From Lingula anatina (taxonomy: Eukaryota > Brachiopoda > Lingulata > Lingulida > Lingulidae), in NCBI RefSeq assembly GCF_001039355.2, contig NW_019774314.1, forward strand, positions 348,787-412,786: 64,000 nucleotides of DNA, read 5' to 3'. Shown one piece after another: positions 47,601 to 58,670 of the stretch. The notes under the pieces were generated by a model that had not been told where the DNA came from, ran no database searches, and saw only the letters and a list, made by a program, of their open reading frames with translations. The translations under genes and the position numbers were made by a program. Position 1 is the stretch's first letter. Every line of letters begins with the position of its first letter.

Positions 47601-50600
47601 AACATACTGGATCATATAACATTAGAGCACCTATGTATTCTTAAAATCTGGTGGTGTGAACTGGGCTGATTTCAGTGTAAGCATTTTTTTTTTTTAACAG
47701 TTCATGTCAAATCCTTCTTCATCTTCTTTATGGGGTTTTGTCTTTATAATCAGATTGTTATAGTTGAGTATGGTCTTTTTGAAGTTGAGTACGTAGAACA
47801 CCAAAAACATTGACAAAATTGCAGTATAAAAAATGCCTTTGACTCAGGGGACTAGGTTTGAATAAGATTTATCTCATCTTGCAGTTTGTCTTCTTTTTTA
47901 TATTTATTAGTATAGACAGGAAAGTTAGGTGTGCATCTGTTTAAGAATTTTGGGTGTGATATCAAGTTGTAGTTAGGATTAATTTTATGTTATGTTTTTG
48001 GAAGTGGGTTTTTCAGAATTAATTAATATATTTATTTATAATTTTGTTTATTTGAAAAGTAATTAACTATTGAGATGCCATGAGAAGGTCAATTCAATCA
48101 TTGAAAAGAAAAAAAAAACAATTGTATAATAAATGTGAATGACATAAATGCAACTGCTGCATGTCAACTTTGCTTTCTTGAAATGGCATTTGTAATGGTT
48201 GCTTATTTTACAAAACTTAACACTTATTTTATGCATATTATGTCATTTCTGACCAGAAATACAAGTGACTGAAAAATCAAACGGAGTGCAACTGATTTAA
48301 AGACAACAAGAATTTCTCCAAAACCAAAGTGTAGCAATTATTTGAAATTTGTTTGCATGAAAAAGTTATAAGTCTCTGCTTTTTGTTTATTAACCCTATA
48401 GAAGTATTCTGTTTTTCTCTTTGAATGGCTTTTGAAGCTTTTGTAAAGAAGCTTAATCTTTGATACTCTCGACATGCAACAAAATGTCTTGCAATATTTT
48501 CTGTCAGATCACCAATGGGCTAGATGAAGCCAGCAGTTTGGCTGTAAGAGTTGCTTCCATGAAAGAGCAGCGAAGTGAGAAAGTACGAGAATATCAGAGA
48601 CGGTGGTCTCCTGATGTTAACAACCCAAGCCCTGTTGGGAAAGCAGTGGCGCCAAACCTGCAGCAGGTTACAAGCCCAGGGGAGGATTTTGTTCCACAGC
48701 CTGTCTTGTCAAATATGAATTTAGAAGATGAATTTACCAGGGTTGGTGTTTGAATTTTTTTTTTTTTTTTGCTGAAAGGCTATTAGAGCTGATGGATTTG
48801 TTTCCTGCTTCAGCACATGCTTTGTGAAGATACATATCTTTTTCTTTGTTAGCTTGTAACCACCTGTTTTGCACTGTAGTTGTCAGAAATTCACTGTTAT
48901 ATTCGAATCACATTTGTCAATCTAAATGCACAATTTTTTATGTCATACTTGCTTGTCTTCGTACCATCCTTTCCAAGTTTTTTTCCAACTGCTTTGAGGC
49001 AACCTTGTCTACCTGTTTGTACTCAGAGTAATGTGCTTTCTATGTCAAATTTCTTGTTTGATAACCTTATTTTATGTCTCAAAAGATAAAAGCAAAGAAT
49101 GCCGCTTGCTTTCTTCTTTAACAGTTATGTAATTTGTTGATCAGGTTGATCTCAGAAGTTCTATTGAAACGAGTTCTGTTTTCTCTATTATTTTGACTGT
49201 TAAATTTATCATCTAACAGGAGCTAAATCGACAGCGGGCAGATTATGCTGCCAAAAAACGAGACGCTGAGCGTATTCGTAGAGAGCAGGAGGAAGAAGAG
49301 GAGCGAGAAGAGAGGCGGAGGGCAGCACTCCGGCTACAGGAAGAGCAGAAGGTGCTACTGGACAGACAGAGGGAGGAGGCTCGCAGGAAAGCAGAGCCAA
49401 GGTAAGCTGAAGTCTGATTTTAATACTTTCCTTTTTTAAAAACATAGGAGTGGAGGGGGGGGGTGCAAAGGTGACTATTTTGGAAATGAAATTGGTATTG
49501 AAGTGGAGGGATGCATTGTCCCCTTCGATCAAAACATATATATATATACATATATAATTATATTTGACCCTCATATCCTTTGATTATAAAAATAATATCA
49601 TAACTTTAAAATCAATTTTTTAATACATTTTCATTGTTTTTTATTGCATGTCTTGATTTGAACTTGACCAACGCACTATCTTACCCAAGCATTCAGATGT
49701 GCTTTTGAATAAAGTATAAAGGAAGGGGTGGGGGATTGGACTCAATAAAAAAAAATCAGACCTTAATAAAACCTGATTGAGCCATGAAGTGTGCAAATAT
49801 CTCTATCTTCTCCTAACGCTGCTCACACAGAGGCTGGAGGGCGGAGGTGGTAAGACCCCGGAGATTGACAGTTGATAACTGTTACCTTAGCAACAGGTGA
49901 TTGCCACTGTTTGCTGGCGAAAGAGTCAGTTGTTGTGATCACATGTGATTTGTAAATGAAAAAGTTCTTGTAAACAAGGACAAAATCCTCAACAGAAATT
50001 TTTAAAAAGTTGTATTTGATGTTAGTAGCGTTTGTCAGCTATGATGTCTGGGATGTTTGTTGCTTTTTGTTGTGGTGAGGCTCTCACCAGGCTTGGGTAA
50101 ACAGAGATGAATCTTCAAGGTTGTGTTGTGTTTATGCCCCCCCCTCCCTCCAAACCCCCCAACAGCACCCCTAAATAGGGCTGGATGCCATGGGTGCTTG
50201 CATTCAACAAATTTCTTTTCACAAGGTCCACCTTCATCTCTGTATACGTGGTCATGGTGAAACCTTTTTAACCAATGGCAATTTTTTTATTTTCTTTTTT
50301 AAATAAAGTTAAAATACTGAGCCGAGAACAGTGCTGCTTTAGTGCCTGTACCTTTATGGTCATTAGTAGTGGAGCTTTATGTTAGTTTTTTCACAAGCTG
50401 TAGATTTGTGATTGTACAGTAATGTGCTTTTGAAGGGGCTGGTGGTGGGGGCGGGGCTTTCTGGCCCCTGTATGATTCGGCCTCGCTTGTCATCGGTTTA
50501 TTGCTAGACTGTCACTGTTTATGGTGTTACCTGGAAATTGTTCTGGAGTGATGCATGAAAACATTTTTTTTTCCACTTTTTGATTTTTTTTTCTTTGTCT

Positions 50601-50846
50601 TTGGAAAATAGTATTAAAAGTGGAAATTTGATATTTTGGTTGTTTGTGGTCCGGGAGGGGGGGGTATGGTTTATGACTTAAAAAAAAAAAAAAGTTGACA
50701 CTCTCTTCAGGTTTGACATTTGGATATGAAAAACACATATTAGTTTGGTATTAATTGGAAAATTTGAAAAAAGAGAATGGAAAATTAAGAGTAATGTCTT
50801 TTCTGAGTCGTCATGAACCATTTTTAGGGATGTTGTTTGATGGATT

Positions 50847-50897
<51 letters not shown>

Positions 50898-53800
50898 TTT
50901 TGTGGCATCAGTATGATATAGCTTCATGCTGTTGCTTCATGGATGTTACCTGTTGTATTGTTAATGTTAAGATGTTGCTTTTGCTGTTGTTGTTTCTAGC
51001 TATGCTGCTGCTGTTGTTGTAAATACTGTAAATTACGAAGGAAAAGAGGAATCATCTAGTCCGCTCAAGTAAGATCAATTTAATAAAATACAAATAATTA
51101 CTTATTTTGCCTTACTGGGCTGTAATAATATGGTGCTTTCATTGATTTCAAACATATTTCATTCAAAATATTTCTTTTTAAAAGAATTCAAACTATTTGA
51201 ATAGTTATTTGAAATCTGAGAGTAATTGCTTTATTTGTGATATTGGCTTGCAAAATCAGGGTGTTGGTATCCCAGCTGTTAATGTTGACTGTTTCATTTA
51301 TATACATGTGATAATGTTGAAAAGTTTTTGTCGAGGTGTGTATTGTAGCTGAATATCCTGGTGTTGAAATCTGCTTGTGCAGAGATGAAATACCGGATTG
51401 AAGTGGGCAGTTAATTTAAAAATTGATCAAGCATTAAGCTCATGTGGGCTTATAATTTCCCCCAAAAGCGTCATTTAATTAAAAATATATGTAAAAATGG
51501 TTCTAGTTTATCACTTAAAATTATCTTTTGGATAAAAAATGACTTAAATTTAAAGCTATTTGGTTAAATCTAAATCTTTTCATTTGAGTAAAAGATAGTC
51601 TGCGTTATGCTTTCATTGGTCTGAGTCATTACAACATTATACTTCTCATATCTTCAGTCACAGGTTACCAATGGAGAGTCCTGTCATGCCGGATGTCGCC
51701 TCCAGCACGCCACCAGCCGGGTACTTGGTGGAGGATAAACAACGCTTTCACAATAACAATAACAACTACAGAGGGCACGAAGTCGTCAATTCTTCCTTCC
51801 AAGATGTGAACTCCAGTCAAGAATCTCAAGACTATGCTAGGAATAAGTAAGTTTGTGCAGTGAAAGTTAAAGACACACAAATAGTGTTATGGACTTTAAT
51901 AGAGTATAAAAAAAGGACCTTCCAGAAATGCACTGCAGAAAATGTGTGAGTATTATTATATCAGCTGGAGGTCTAATAAACCTCATAATTTGTATACTTA
52001 TCCATGTTCTGGTCATTTCCTTTCAGCGGTGTGACGGAATCTCCTGGTAGTCCTACGTCACCTGGACCAAGTTACACTTACCAGCCTCCAGTGATAAATC
52101 ACAGTGGAACAGCAGTAAGTCCATTTAAACCAACATATACTTTTCAATCTGGCTGATTGCCCCATCTAATCCCCATCTCCCCCCCCCCCTTCCTGCAGAA
52201 TAACAGTCAGGTGCAATTCAACACTGCCATATTTTCACTGCGACCTAGCTGACAGTCATTTCCTCCTGGTCCGTTCCTTATGAAAGCAACCCAGGTACTA
52301 TTTCAGACTGTACCAGTTCAGCACAACATGCCACATCACTGATCTTGACCAATCATGATTAAAGGATTTGGAATTCTCGAGACTTGTTCATGTACTGATC
52401 TTCCTATGAGCAGTTACTTCCTCAAGCATCCAGTAAACATAGACAGTCAAATATTTGAGAGTATAACTTGATGGACTGCCATATAGTCATCAGTCAACCC
52501 GTGACTGGTGGACTGCTAAGGCTCAAAACAACTTAAGTCATTCACAGCTGCCTCAACCTGAGATGGTATTTCATAGTTTTTTCTGTACATAAAAGATAAG
52601 GTTAATTTTACATTCAGGGACGGCCATTAGATATTTTACCAGCAGGGATCCAGAAATATTTCATGTAACTAAGAAATACTAATATATGTCATATAGGCCT
52701 TTTTTGTGTAGTTTGCTGTTGGATTCTGTCTGCCAAACTATCTTTTTTCATATACTTCATGAAAATATTTATATTTTGTAAAATACTACAATTTACATAG
52801 CAAACTCATAACCAGCTTGTATGTTACAATGTTTCTGATTGGATGTCACTGGCTGACACAGCTGCCCTCTATTTCTTTGGATGGAAGTATGCAAATTGTT
52901 ATGGAAATGATATGCAAATGTCTTACACTGTCTTGAACTTATACAACTTTTGTAATGAGGCATGTACATTGATGCAACTTTCTCTTTGTGAAAAAACTTT
53001 TTCTAAGTATTTTATATATTTATTTCTGTATCTATTTATTTATTTATTTCATTTTTCATTTGATTTACTGATTGATTTTTATTTATTTACTGTGTTTGTT
53101 ACCAATTTGCTATAAACGCGAGCATACAGAATTCCTTTCAAAATGAAAAAAGTGCTTTTCCAACTTTAAAACCAACTAACAGTAATTTTGGTGCATGGGT
53201 AAATGCCTTGATTTTTGTTCTGCACCTTTGTTTCAAATCACTCAGAAGGAAGAATTTCACAAGCGTCGCGAAGCCTTGCTTCAGCAGCAGCGACATGAAG
53301 CACAAATGGTGCGTAGGCGTATGGAAGAAGAAAAACAGCGCATCAAAAAAATTCAGAAAGAGGCTGTGCATAATTTTGTGTATAGGGTAAGTTAGTTACA
53401 TGCACTATCATTTTAGGGGATGAAAAAAATTGTGCTTAAAAATCTCTAGGGGGTCACTCGGTGTAATTTTCATTTATTTATTTATTTATTTACTGAATTT
53501 CAGAATTCAGTGTCTTTTAGTTTTTGGTATACTATGCATTTCACTTAAATTGTTTTAATTGTTGCATTTGTTTTGATTTAAATATATTATTCTCTTCTGT
53601 CAGATTCTTTTCCACCTTTGGGCTCACTCCAGAATAATACTGGAATGTAATATTAATCATATCATATTTTACAGTTCTCCAAAATAAAAGAAAAGAAACC
53701 AAGAATGTAATTTTTGTACTCATTCTTCGGCCAATTAAAAACGTTTAACATTTGGCTAGATATATTCTGATAGAATGAGCCCAGCTTTTTTTCTTCCCAC

Positions 53801-56800
53801 CTTCACTCAATTTTGCTTGTCACTAACAGCATCCACAACTATTGCTTTATCAGAAACCCTTGCTTATTGAAAGGTTCCTCCTATTGCCTGAGCATGGTTT
53901 TCCAGATACACGTGCTTTGTTATTGTATACTTTTATCATTCACTTGAGTTGTAGTATTTTTGTAGCAGTTTTGTTATTGCTGCATTGCATATATTTTTTT
54001 GTCATATTTCTAAGTTGAATTTTCCAGTAGTTCTGCAAGGTTCCTTGTGTTATGAAAACAAGTAATATTTCATGATCTAGACTATTTTGTCTCAGTTGTG
54101 TGGGGTAGGTCGTGTTCACATCAGGGCTTAGATCAGATATAAAAGACTAATTGCCTTCATCAGATGACATCTTGAAGAACAGTCTGGTGTAGAAACCCCT
54201 GCCGTGATAGTCTTTGGGTAGCAAACATACAATAAAAGCACCATATAGAGAGAAATAAAGCAAGATTTGTAGATTTTGTATGCGAGAAATTAACAATCTT
54301 TGCCTAGCTCTGTGTTGGCTCTTTGTGTGTGATGTAGTTTGCATATGAGTCACAAGATAAAACAAATTGCAGTGCACTTAAATGAGAAAATAGGACCTAT
54401 ATTATTAAAGAAAATGTTGAAACAATTCTTATGTAGGTTGGCAGAAGCAATTATTTAGACTTAAATATAAACATTGAATTGATAACTTTAATTTAAATCG
54501 AATATATAATTTTAATTGCATTGGGTGTTTAATAGAAAATAATTTTACACTTATTTTTCTTCGTTCAAAATTACATGTGGCAAATATCTGTCAATATGTG
54601 GGAAAAACTGTTAAGTTATAATCATTTCCTTCCAATTTTACAGAGAACATCCACAGGGTCAAAGTCAGCAGACGAGAGCCTAGATGTCTCCACCTGCAGC
54701 CAAGATGGTACTGCTTCCACACCCACTACTAGTATTACTCCTACTACCAACAATAGTTCTTCCCTTAGTGGTGCTGGCAACTTTAACCTCTACCCCAGAA
54801 GTGGTACGGGGCCTGCTTTTATTGTTCTAACCTTAGAAATAAAGAAATGGGGGTAGAGCTATAAGCTTTAAAAAGCATTTGTGCTATACACAAAAAATCA
54901 GTGCCCAGTGAAAATTTACTCAATTTTACAACATATGAGAGTAATAGCCTTTTGCAGCTGGATTACTAGTGTGGACTTCTTTTGTTTACTGAGGAGCAAG
55001 CTTTTCATTAAACAAAAGAAGACGTCTAGTCATTTAGCTACTAAAGGCCTGTTGTTTCAAAGATGATGTCTCATTTAAGTTGGAGACTAAGAATTTTTCG
55101 TTTTTGAAAATGTCTTATTTGGATGATTATCCGTCTTGAGAAAGTTTCAGCTATACCCCTAATATTTCAGAGTAGTACATGTTACATCATTTGTTATTAA
55201 GTGCATGAAAATTTTTTAGTACAGAAAGAGAGCATCAAATCGTGCTAATTCATTAGAAGATTACTAATATCCTCTTAACTACCTTTATCCAGTTTATTTT
55301 TCAAATTCATTTCTTGTAAACTCAGTTGTCATGTAGATAATGTGAACTCGACTTTGTGCATGTTTTCATGAAGGATTAAAAACTTAGATATTTGTTTAGA
55401 ATCCTACATTTAAGACCCTTGCATTTTGAATTTTATGAAAAATTTTCCCGCACTGGATTATGAAAAAAAAAGGAGAATGCTTGGATGTTAAACCTTTCAC
55501 TAATGTCTCTTATAGCAGGTAGTCCCTCTTTTTGTTGGTTTAGGTGTTTAAAGAGTCATTGTCCATAGAGAAAAAATGTTTTGTGTGAATCTGTAAATGT
55601 TAACTGTCATGGTCATCAGAAGGTGGAGGCCGAATTTTGACTCATAGAAGCTGTCTTGTTTCCTAGATTTGAATGTTGTCAAACTAACATGGAACTGCCA
55701 ACCCCATACCAACAAAATGTATTCAATATATTTTAGTAGTTGAGATTTTATTCTGTTGTTCATCATGATATTTGTATCAGTTGTTCTGTCCATTTTGAGT
55801 GCTGTACTGTTGACAACCTTGGTAACTGCTTAAATTTTGTTTGAAATTTCCTGTAAGTTTTTTTTAAATCTAAAACTGATGACTTTCATAAATGCGTATG
55901 TGAAAAGCTGTTTTTCATTCTTATCTGGATCACAGTGTGGGTTCATAGGTAACCACTAGAGGGCAGTACTCCTACAGAGACCAAGACAAGCCAAACCAAC
56001 CATGAAAATCTTTTTAGCTAAGATTCTTAGAACTTGACAAAAATTAAATTAGATTATTTCTTCAAACACCACAAAACACAAGACATGCATCTCAGTGCCA
56101 CTTAGATGAAACTATTCAGACATTGAGATCTAAGGATTTCATCTAAGAGAGAGTAGTATCATAAAAGTCCCATTTTTCATCCAGTTGAAACACTTCACAA
56201 GTGCAGATGTATTACATGCTCCTTTCAAAACCGAGTTACATATAGGTGGCTTGCAGTTTCTTGGTTTCCTGTAATCGAGTATCCAAATCTGCCATGAATT
56301 TCACGCTCGGTCTGTTTCTTCTCAGCTTACTCACCCGGTGCTAGTCACACTCACCACAACGAGGAGGAGGGCGACATCTATTCCAGCCTCAACCCCAACT
56401 TCACGGTACGGAGACACATGGAGAGAGTGAGGGAAGAAATACAGCAGATGGACAACCTAAGAAAGGTGAGACTAGTTTGTGAATGATGGCCTGGGGCTCA
56501 TTCTAACCTGATATATCTTGTGCCTAAATGTCTAGGTGATTTAAACCAAATGCAATGATTCTAGCCAAAAGTGAAATTTATATGTTCAACTAAATCAAGG
56601 AGGAATTTGTTTTTGGTAAAATTGTATAGAACATTAGATTCCCCACTTTCATAAATGACATCGGTCTGCGTAGATCTATCCACCTCTGTGGGGACTCTCA
56701 CTGAGTACAATCAGCTTAACTGAATGGTATGCCACCTCCTGGAATTGAGTAGAATACAGAAAACCTGGTGATTAAAGGAGTATTCAGTTAAGCTGATTGC

Positions 56801-57084
56801 ACTTAGTCATGGTCTTCATAGTTGGATGCATCTATGTAGACAGCTGGTGTCTGCGGGAATGGGGTGTTAGTCTTGTTGAGTGCTGCGTGATATTTGCTAC
56901 ATTCCCATATGAATATGTATATATATTTATGTTTCTATGGCAACAGAACATAGAATGCAGATTAAAAGTGACCTTGCCAGACGACCTCTCAGGAGCCCTC
57001 AAGGATGGCGTCGTACTGTGCCATCTAGCCAACCACGTGCGGCCGCGCTCTGTGCTCAGCATACATGTGCCCTCACCTGCAGTG
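35483..57084 (+). CDS. Lrch: LRCH: leucine-rich repeat and calponin homology protein (16 exons, 3' end outside the window or beyond the duplication)
   Basis: Exons: 35483-35681, 36914-37058, 42967-43096, 43736-43841, 45884-46020, 46318-46460, 46812-46956, 48508-48741, 49220-49401, 51000-51068, 51658-51846, 52027-52114, 53246-53386, 54644-54803, 56326-56465, 56947-57084. Total 2346 nt, 782 codons, all phases consistent. Order: an N-terminal segment with LERVFDEAQHTGEINLSGRK (LRCH signature); about eight LRRs (residues about 45-245, for example LIASNNKLVSLPEEIG); a serine-rich and strongly charged coiled-coil-like centre (about 290-690); RRHMERVREEI leading into the CH domain, of which LKVTLPDDLSGALKDGVVLC and HLANHVRPRSVLSIHVPSPA are visible. 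The second half of the CH domain and the C-terminus are not in the window. LRCH proteins act at the cell cortex and actin cytoskeleton and bind DOCK exchange factors in vertebrates; the role here is inferred. The likely start is 35513 (MAAYGHGG, strong Kozak context). Confidence 0.93.
35682..36913 (+). repeat. LRCH intron 1, with decayed copies of the exon 2 start
   Basis: Copies of the exon 2 acceptor and first 11 codons lie at 36807 (CAG then EITKSQFNGIP) and 36738 (acceptor lost, DISKNWFTETP), with a weaker one at 36427 (CTCAG then DVQKSQ, stop). The real exon at 36914 reads DISKNRFTEIP. None of the copies extends into a full exon. The rest of the intron shows no gene. Confidence 0.75.
36914..37058 (+). 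CDS. Lrch: LRCH exon 2 (LRRs)
   Basis: Acceptor TTCTGTTTCAG, donor GTGAGC. It reads DISKNRFTEIPCDLC, a diverged repeat, then LRQLQGLTYLNV. Phase 1 in, phase 2 out. Confidence 0.93.
37045..37350 (+). repeat. Donor-derived minisatellite after LRCH exon 2
   Basis: About ten to twelve degenerate units of roughly 20-30 bp carry the core TTGACCTTCATGTCAGGTG. The exon 2 end plus donor is CCTCAATGTCAG|GTGAGCTTGACC, so the units look like amplified copies of the 5' splice junction. Confidence 0.82.
40004..40154. mobile_element. Small inverted-repeat element, AGACACTGAATAGATTCC family, copy 2
   Basis: It shares AGACACTGAATAGATTCC, CAAGTGGGTT and a GGATNTGTTAATC-type end with 20695-20842. Its own ends (ACTAACAGATCCG and CGGATATGTTAATC) are inverted. 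Confidence 0.6.
40656..40909. mobile_element. MITE, GGGCTCRTTCCCA family, copy 2
   Basis: It starts GGGCTCAT and ends AATGAGCCC. It shares ACTATCGNTCTATGTAGNTCAATCCAACTC-type sequence with the copy at 3443-3684. Non-coding. Confidence 0.72.
42967..43096 (+). CDS. Lrch: LRCH exon 3 (LRRs)
   Basis: Acceptor TTTCCTTTCCAG, donor GTAAGG. It reads RNQLTLIPPFICDLQFLEVL and then IASNNKLVSLPEEIGKLERL. The second string is almost identical to vertebrate LRCH. Confidence 0.96.
43140..43375. repeat. Short tandem repeats, ATTGTCACAGCTAACACATT type
   Basis: Six to eight degenerate units of about 30-45 bp carry ATTGTCACAGC and CTAACACATTTATATCTC. They do not resemble the adjacent donor. Confidence 0.7.
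43736..43841 (+). CDS. Lrch: LRCH exon 4 (LRRs)
   Basis: Acceptor TTTTTTTAG, donor GTAAGT. It reads DISCNEVTHLPIQIGDL then LRSLNVRRNLLVELPA; CNE and LNVRRN are LRCH hallmarks. Confidence 0.96.
43842..45883. other. LRCH intron 4, no gene seen
   Basis: It contains T-rich tracts near 44808-44877 and a poly-T just before the exon 5 acceptor (about 45821-45837). No element or exon is recognised. Confidence 0.5.
45884..46020 (+). CDS. Lrch: LRCH exon 5 (LRRs)
   Basis: Acceptor TTCTGTTTCAG, donor GTAAGT. It reads IGQLKLRLLDFAGNKISTIP then LEVLKLENNPLTKPPAH, corresponding to the last LRRs of the family. Confidence 0.95.
46318..46460 (+). CDS. Lrch: LRCH exon 6 (end of LRR domain)
   Basis: Acceptor TTTCTTTTAG, donor GTAAGT. 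It reads ICTKGRVHIMKYLQIEAIRE, matching the conserved ICTKGKVHIFKYL cap of LRCH, then a charged stretch. Confidence 0.95.
46812..46956 (+). CDS. Lrch: LRCH exon 7 (serine-rich)
   Basis: Acceptor CCATTACAG, donor GTAAGG. It reads FQYPPESPKRHTFAGADSGY followed by repeated SRWS motifs. Probably disordered; the DSG-type string also occurs after the LRRs in vertebrate LRCH. Confidence 0.9.
48508..48741 (+). CDS. Lrch: LRCH exon 8
   Basis: Acceptor TTTTCTGTCAG, donor GTTGGT (weak). It is 78 codons in phase 0 at both ends: ITNGLDEASSLAVRVASMKE and then a polar segment ending NLEDEFTR. Poly-T lies directly downstream of the donor. Confidence 0.9.
49220..49401 (+). CDS. Lrch: LRCH exon 9 (charged coiled coil)
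   Basis: Acceptor CATCTAACAG, donor GTAAGC. It reads ELNRQRADYAAKKRDAERIR and then long Glu/Arg runs (EQEEEEEREERRRAALRLQ). Probably a single alpha helix or coiled coil. Confidence 0.93.
50844..50900. repeat. (TTTA)n microsatellite
   Basis: A long TTTA run, much shorter in the second copy (59917-59935), which shows length variation between the copies. Confidence 0.95.
51000..51068 (+). CDS. Lrch: LRCH exon 10
   Basis: Acceptor GTTGTTTCTAG, donor GTAAGA. It is a 69-nt exon reading SYAAAVVVNTVNYEGKEESS. Short and polar. Confidence 0.85.
51658..51846 (+). CDS. Lrch: LRCH exon 11
   Basis: Acceptor CATATCTTCAG, donor GTAAGT. It reads RLPMESPVMPDVASSTPPAG and then an Asn/Gln/Ser-rich tract. Probably disordered. 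Confidence 0.9.
52027..52114 (+). CDS. Lrch: LRCH exon 12
   Basis: Acceptor TTCCTTTCAG, donor GTAAGT. It reads NGVTESPGSPTSPGPSYTYQ then PPVINHSGTA, proline/serine-rich. Phase 0 out. Confidence 0.88.
52199..52252 (+). CDS. Lrch: Possible alternative terminal exon of LRCH
   Basis: A C-rich tract ending CCTTCCTGCAG precedes an 18-codon frame in phase 0 with exon 12: NNSQVQFNTAIFSLRPS then TGA. Use would give a protein lacking the C-terminal charged part and the CH domain. The frame is intact in both copies (also 61217-61270). No clear polyadenylation signal is placed, so this is tentative. Confidence 0.4.
   Translation, partial: NNSQVQFNTAIFSLRPS
53246..53386 (+). CDS. Lrch: LRCH exon 13 (charged helix)
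   Basis: Acceptor AAATCACTCAG, donor GTAAGT. It is 47 codons in phase 0: KEEFHKRREALLQQQRHEAQ and then MVRRRMEEEKQRIKKIQKEA. Probably helical. Confidence 0.92.
54644..54803 (+). CDS. Lrch: LRCH exon 14 (Ser/Thr-rich)
   Basis: Acceptor CAATTTTACAG, donor GTACGG. It reads RTSTGSKSADESLDVSTCSQ and then a Thr/Pro/Ser-rich tail ending NLYPRS. Read-through past the donor stays open for about 17 further codons. Confidence 0.9.
54804..56325. other. LRCH intron 14, no gene seen
   Basis: AT-rich DNA with no recognised exon or element. The open frame at 55548-55793 (minus) is not recognisable. Confidence 0.5.
56326..56465 (+). CDS. Lrch: LRCH exon 15 (linker to CH domain)
   Basis: Acceptor TTTCTTCTCAG, donor GTGAGA. 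It reads YSPGASHTHHNEEEGDIYSS, LNPNFTVRRHMERVREEI and QQMDNLRK, matching the PQFTIRRKMEQMREEKELV region preceding the CH domain in vertebrate LRCH. Confidence 0.95.
56494..56866. mobile_element. Diverged MITE, GGGCTCRTTCCCA family, copy 3
   Basis: Left end GGGCTCATTC and a degraded right end GGGAATGGGG. Internally, GTGGGGACTCTCACTGAGTAC and AGTAGAATACAG-type strings resemble the 40656-40909 copy. It ends about 80 bp before LRCH exon 16. Confidence 0.5.
56947..57084 (+). CDS. Lrch: LRCH exon 16 (first half of CH domain)
   Basis: Acceptor CTATGGCAACAG, donor GTAGGG. It reads LKVTLPDDLSGALKDGVVLC then HLANHVRPRSVLSIHVPSPA, the highly conserved start of the LRCH CH domain. Phase 0 out. The next exon (family KLSMAKCRRNVENFL) is not seen before the N at 57138. 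Confidence 0.96.
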
Positions 57085-57137
57085 GTAGGGTGGAAACTAC
57101 TTGTTTTTGCATATAGTCTCCTGCATTCTCTCTCTCT

Positions 57138-57138
57138 N
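57138..57138. other. Assembly join (single N) at the duplication boundary
   Basis: Sequence left of the N continues LRCH intron 16. Sequence right of it matches 47.7 kb onward. The N falls after a CT-repeat. Confidence 0.9.
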
Positions 57139-57952
57139 AAACGTGGTCCATGTCAAAACTTTCATCTTCTTCTTCATGGGGTTTTGTCTTTATAATCAGA
57201 TTGTTACAGTTGAGTATGGTCTTTTTGAAGTTGAGTATGTAGAACACCAAAAACATTGACAAGATTGCAGTATAAGAAATGCCTTTGACTCAGGGGTCAG
57301 ACTATATAGGTTTGAATAAGATTAATCTCATCTTGCAGTTTGTCTTCTTTTTTATATTTATTAGTATAGACAGGAAAGTTAGGTGTGCATCTGTTTAAGA
57401 ATTTTGGGTGTGATATTAAGTTGTAGTTAGGATTAATTTTATGTTATGTTTTTGGAAGTGGGTTTTTCAGAATTCATTAATATATTTATTTATAATTTTG
57501 TTTATTTGAAAAGTAATTAACTATTGAGATGCCATGAGAAGGTCAATTCAGTCATTGAAAAAAAAATTGTATAATAAATGTGAATGACATAAATGCAACT
57601 GCTGCATGTCAACTTTGCTTTCTTGAAATGGCATATGTAATGGTTGCTTATATTACACATCTTGACACTTATTTTATGCATATTATGTCATTTCTGACCA
57701 GAAATACAAGTGACCGAAAAATCAAATGGAGTGCGACTGAGTTAAAGACAACAAGAATTTCTCTAAAACCAAAGTGTAGCAATTATTTGAAATTTGTTTG
57801 CATGAAGAAGTTTTAAGTCTCTGCTTTTTGTTTATTAACCCTAAAGAAGTATTCTGTTCTTCTCTTTGAATGGCTTTTAAAGCTTTCGTAAAGAAGCTTA
57901 TTCTTTGATACTCTCGACATGCAACAAAATGTCTTGCAACATTTTCTATCAG

Positions 57953-58186
57953 ATCACCAATGGGCTAGATGAAGCCAGCAGTTTGGCTGTAAGAGTTGCT
58001 TCCATGAAAGAGCAGCGAAGTGAGAAAGTACGAGAATATCAGAGACGGTGGTCTCCTGATGTTAACAACCCAAGCCCTGTTGGGAAAGCAGTGGCGCCAA
58101 CCCTGCAGCAGGTTACGAGCCAAGGGGAGGATTTTGTTCCGCAGCCTGTCTTGTCAAATATGAATTTAGAAGATGAATTTACCAGG
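57953..58186 (+). CDS. Lrch: LRCH exon 8, second copy
   Basis: Same length (234 nt) and frame as 48508-48741, with two or so amino-acid changes (for example APTLQQVTSQGE against APNLQQVTSPGE). The adjacent poly-T is longer. Confidence 0.88.
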
Positions 58187-58195
58187 GTTGGTGTT

Positions 58196-58235
<40 letters not shown>

Positions 58236-58670
58236 AAAGGCTATCAGAGCTGATGGATTCCTTTCCTGCTTCAGCACATGCTTTGTGAAGATACATATCT
58301 TTTTCTTTATTAGCTTGTAACCACCTGTTTTGCACTGTAGTTGTCAGAAATTCACTGTTATATTCAAACCACATTTGTCATCTAAATGCACAATTTTTTT
58401 TGTCTTCATACCTTCCTTTCCAAGTTTTGAGCAACTGCTTTGAAACAACCTTGTTTATCTGTTTGTACTCGATGTAATGTGCTTTTTACGTCAAATTTCT
58501 TGTTCGATAACCTTTTTTATGTCTCAAAAGAAAAAAATAATAATGCGGCTCGCTTTCTTCTTTTACAGTTATATAATTTGTTAGTCAATCAGGCTAATCT
58601 CAGAAGTTGCATTGAAACCATTTTTTTTTCTATTATTTTGATTGTCATTGTTAAATTTATCATCTACCAG

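Larger units (their letters stand above)
47703..54945 (+). repeat. First copy of the large LRCH duplication
   Basis: It holds LRCH exons 8-14 and their introns, and matches 57152-64000 at an offset of about 9445 bp falling to 9057 bp because of indels. Identity is high (my estimate is a few percent divergence), with differing microsatellite lengths and a block of about 0.35 kb near 50135-50450 missing from the second copy. Confidence 0.92.

Noticed and set aside
58198-58230. Long poly-T after exon 8 (second copy) as a retrotransposon tail
   Set aside because: The first copy has a shorter poly-T at the same position with no inserted element; this is homopolymer length variation.
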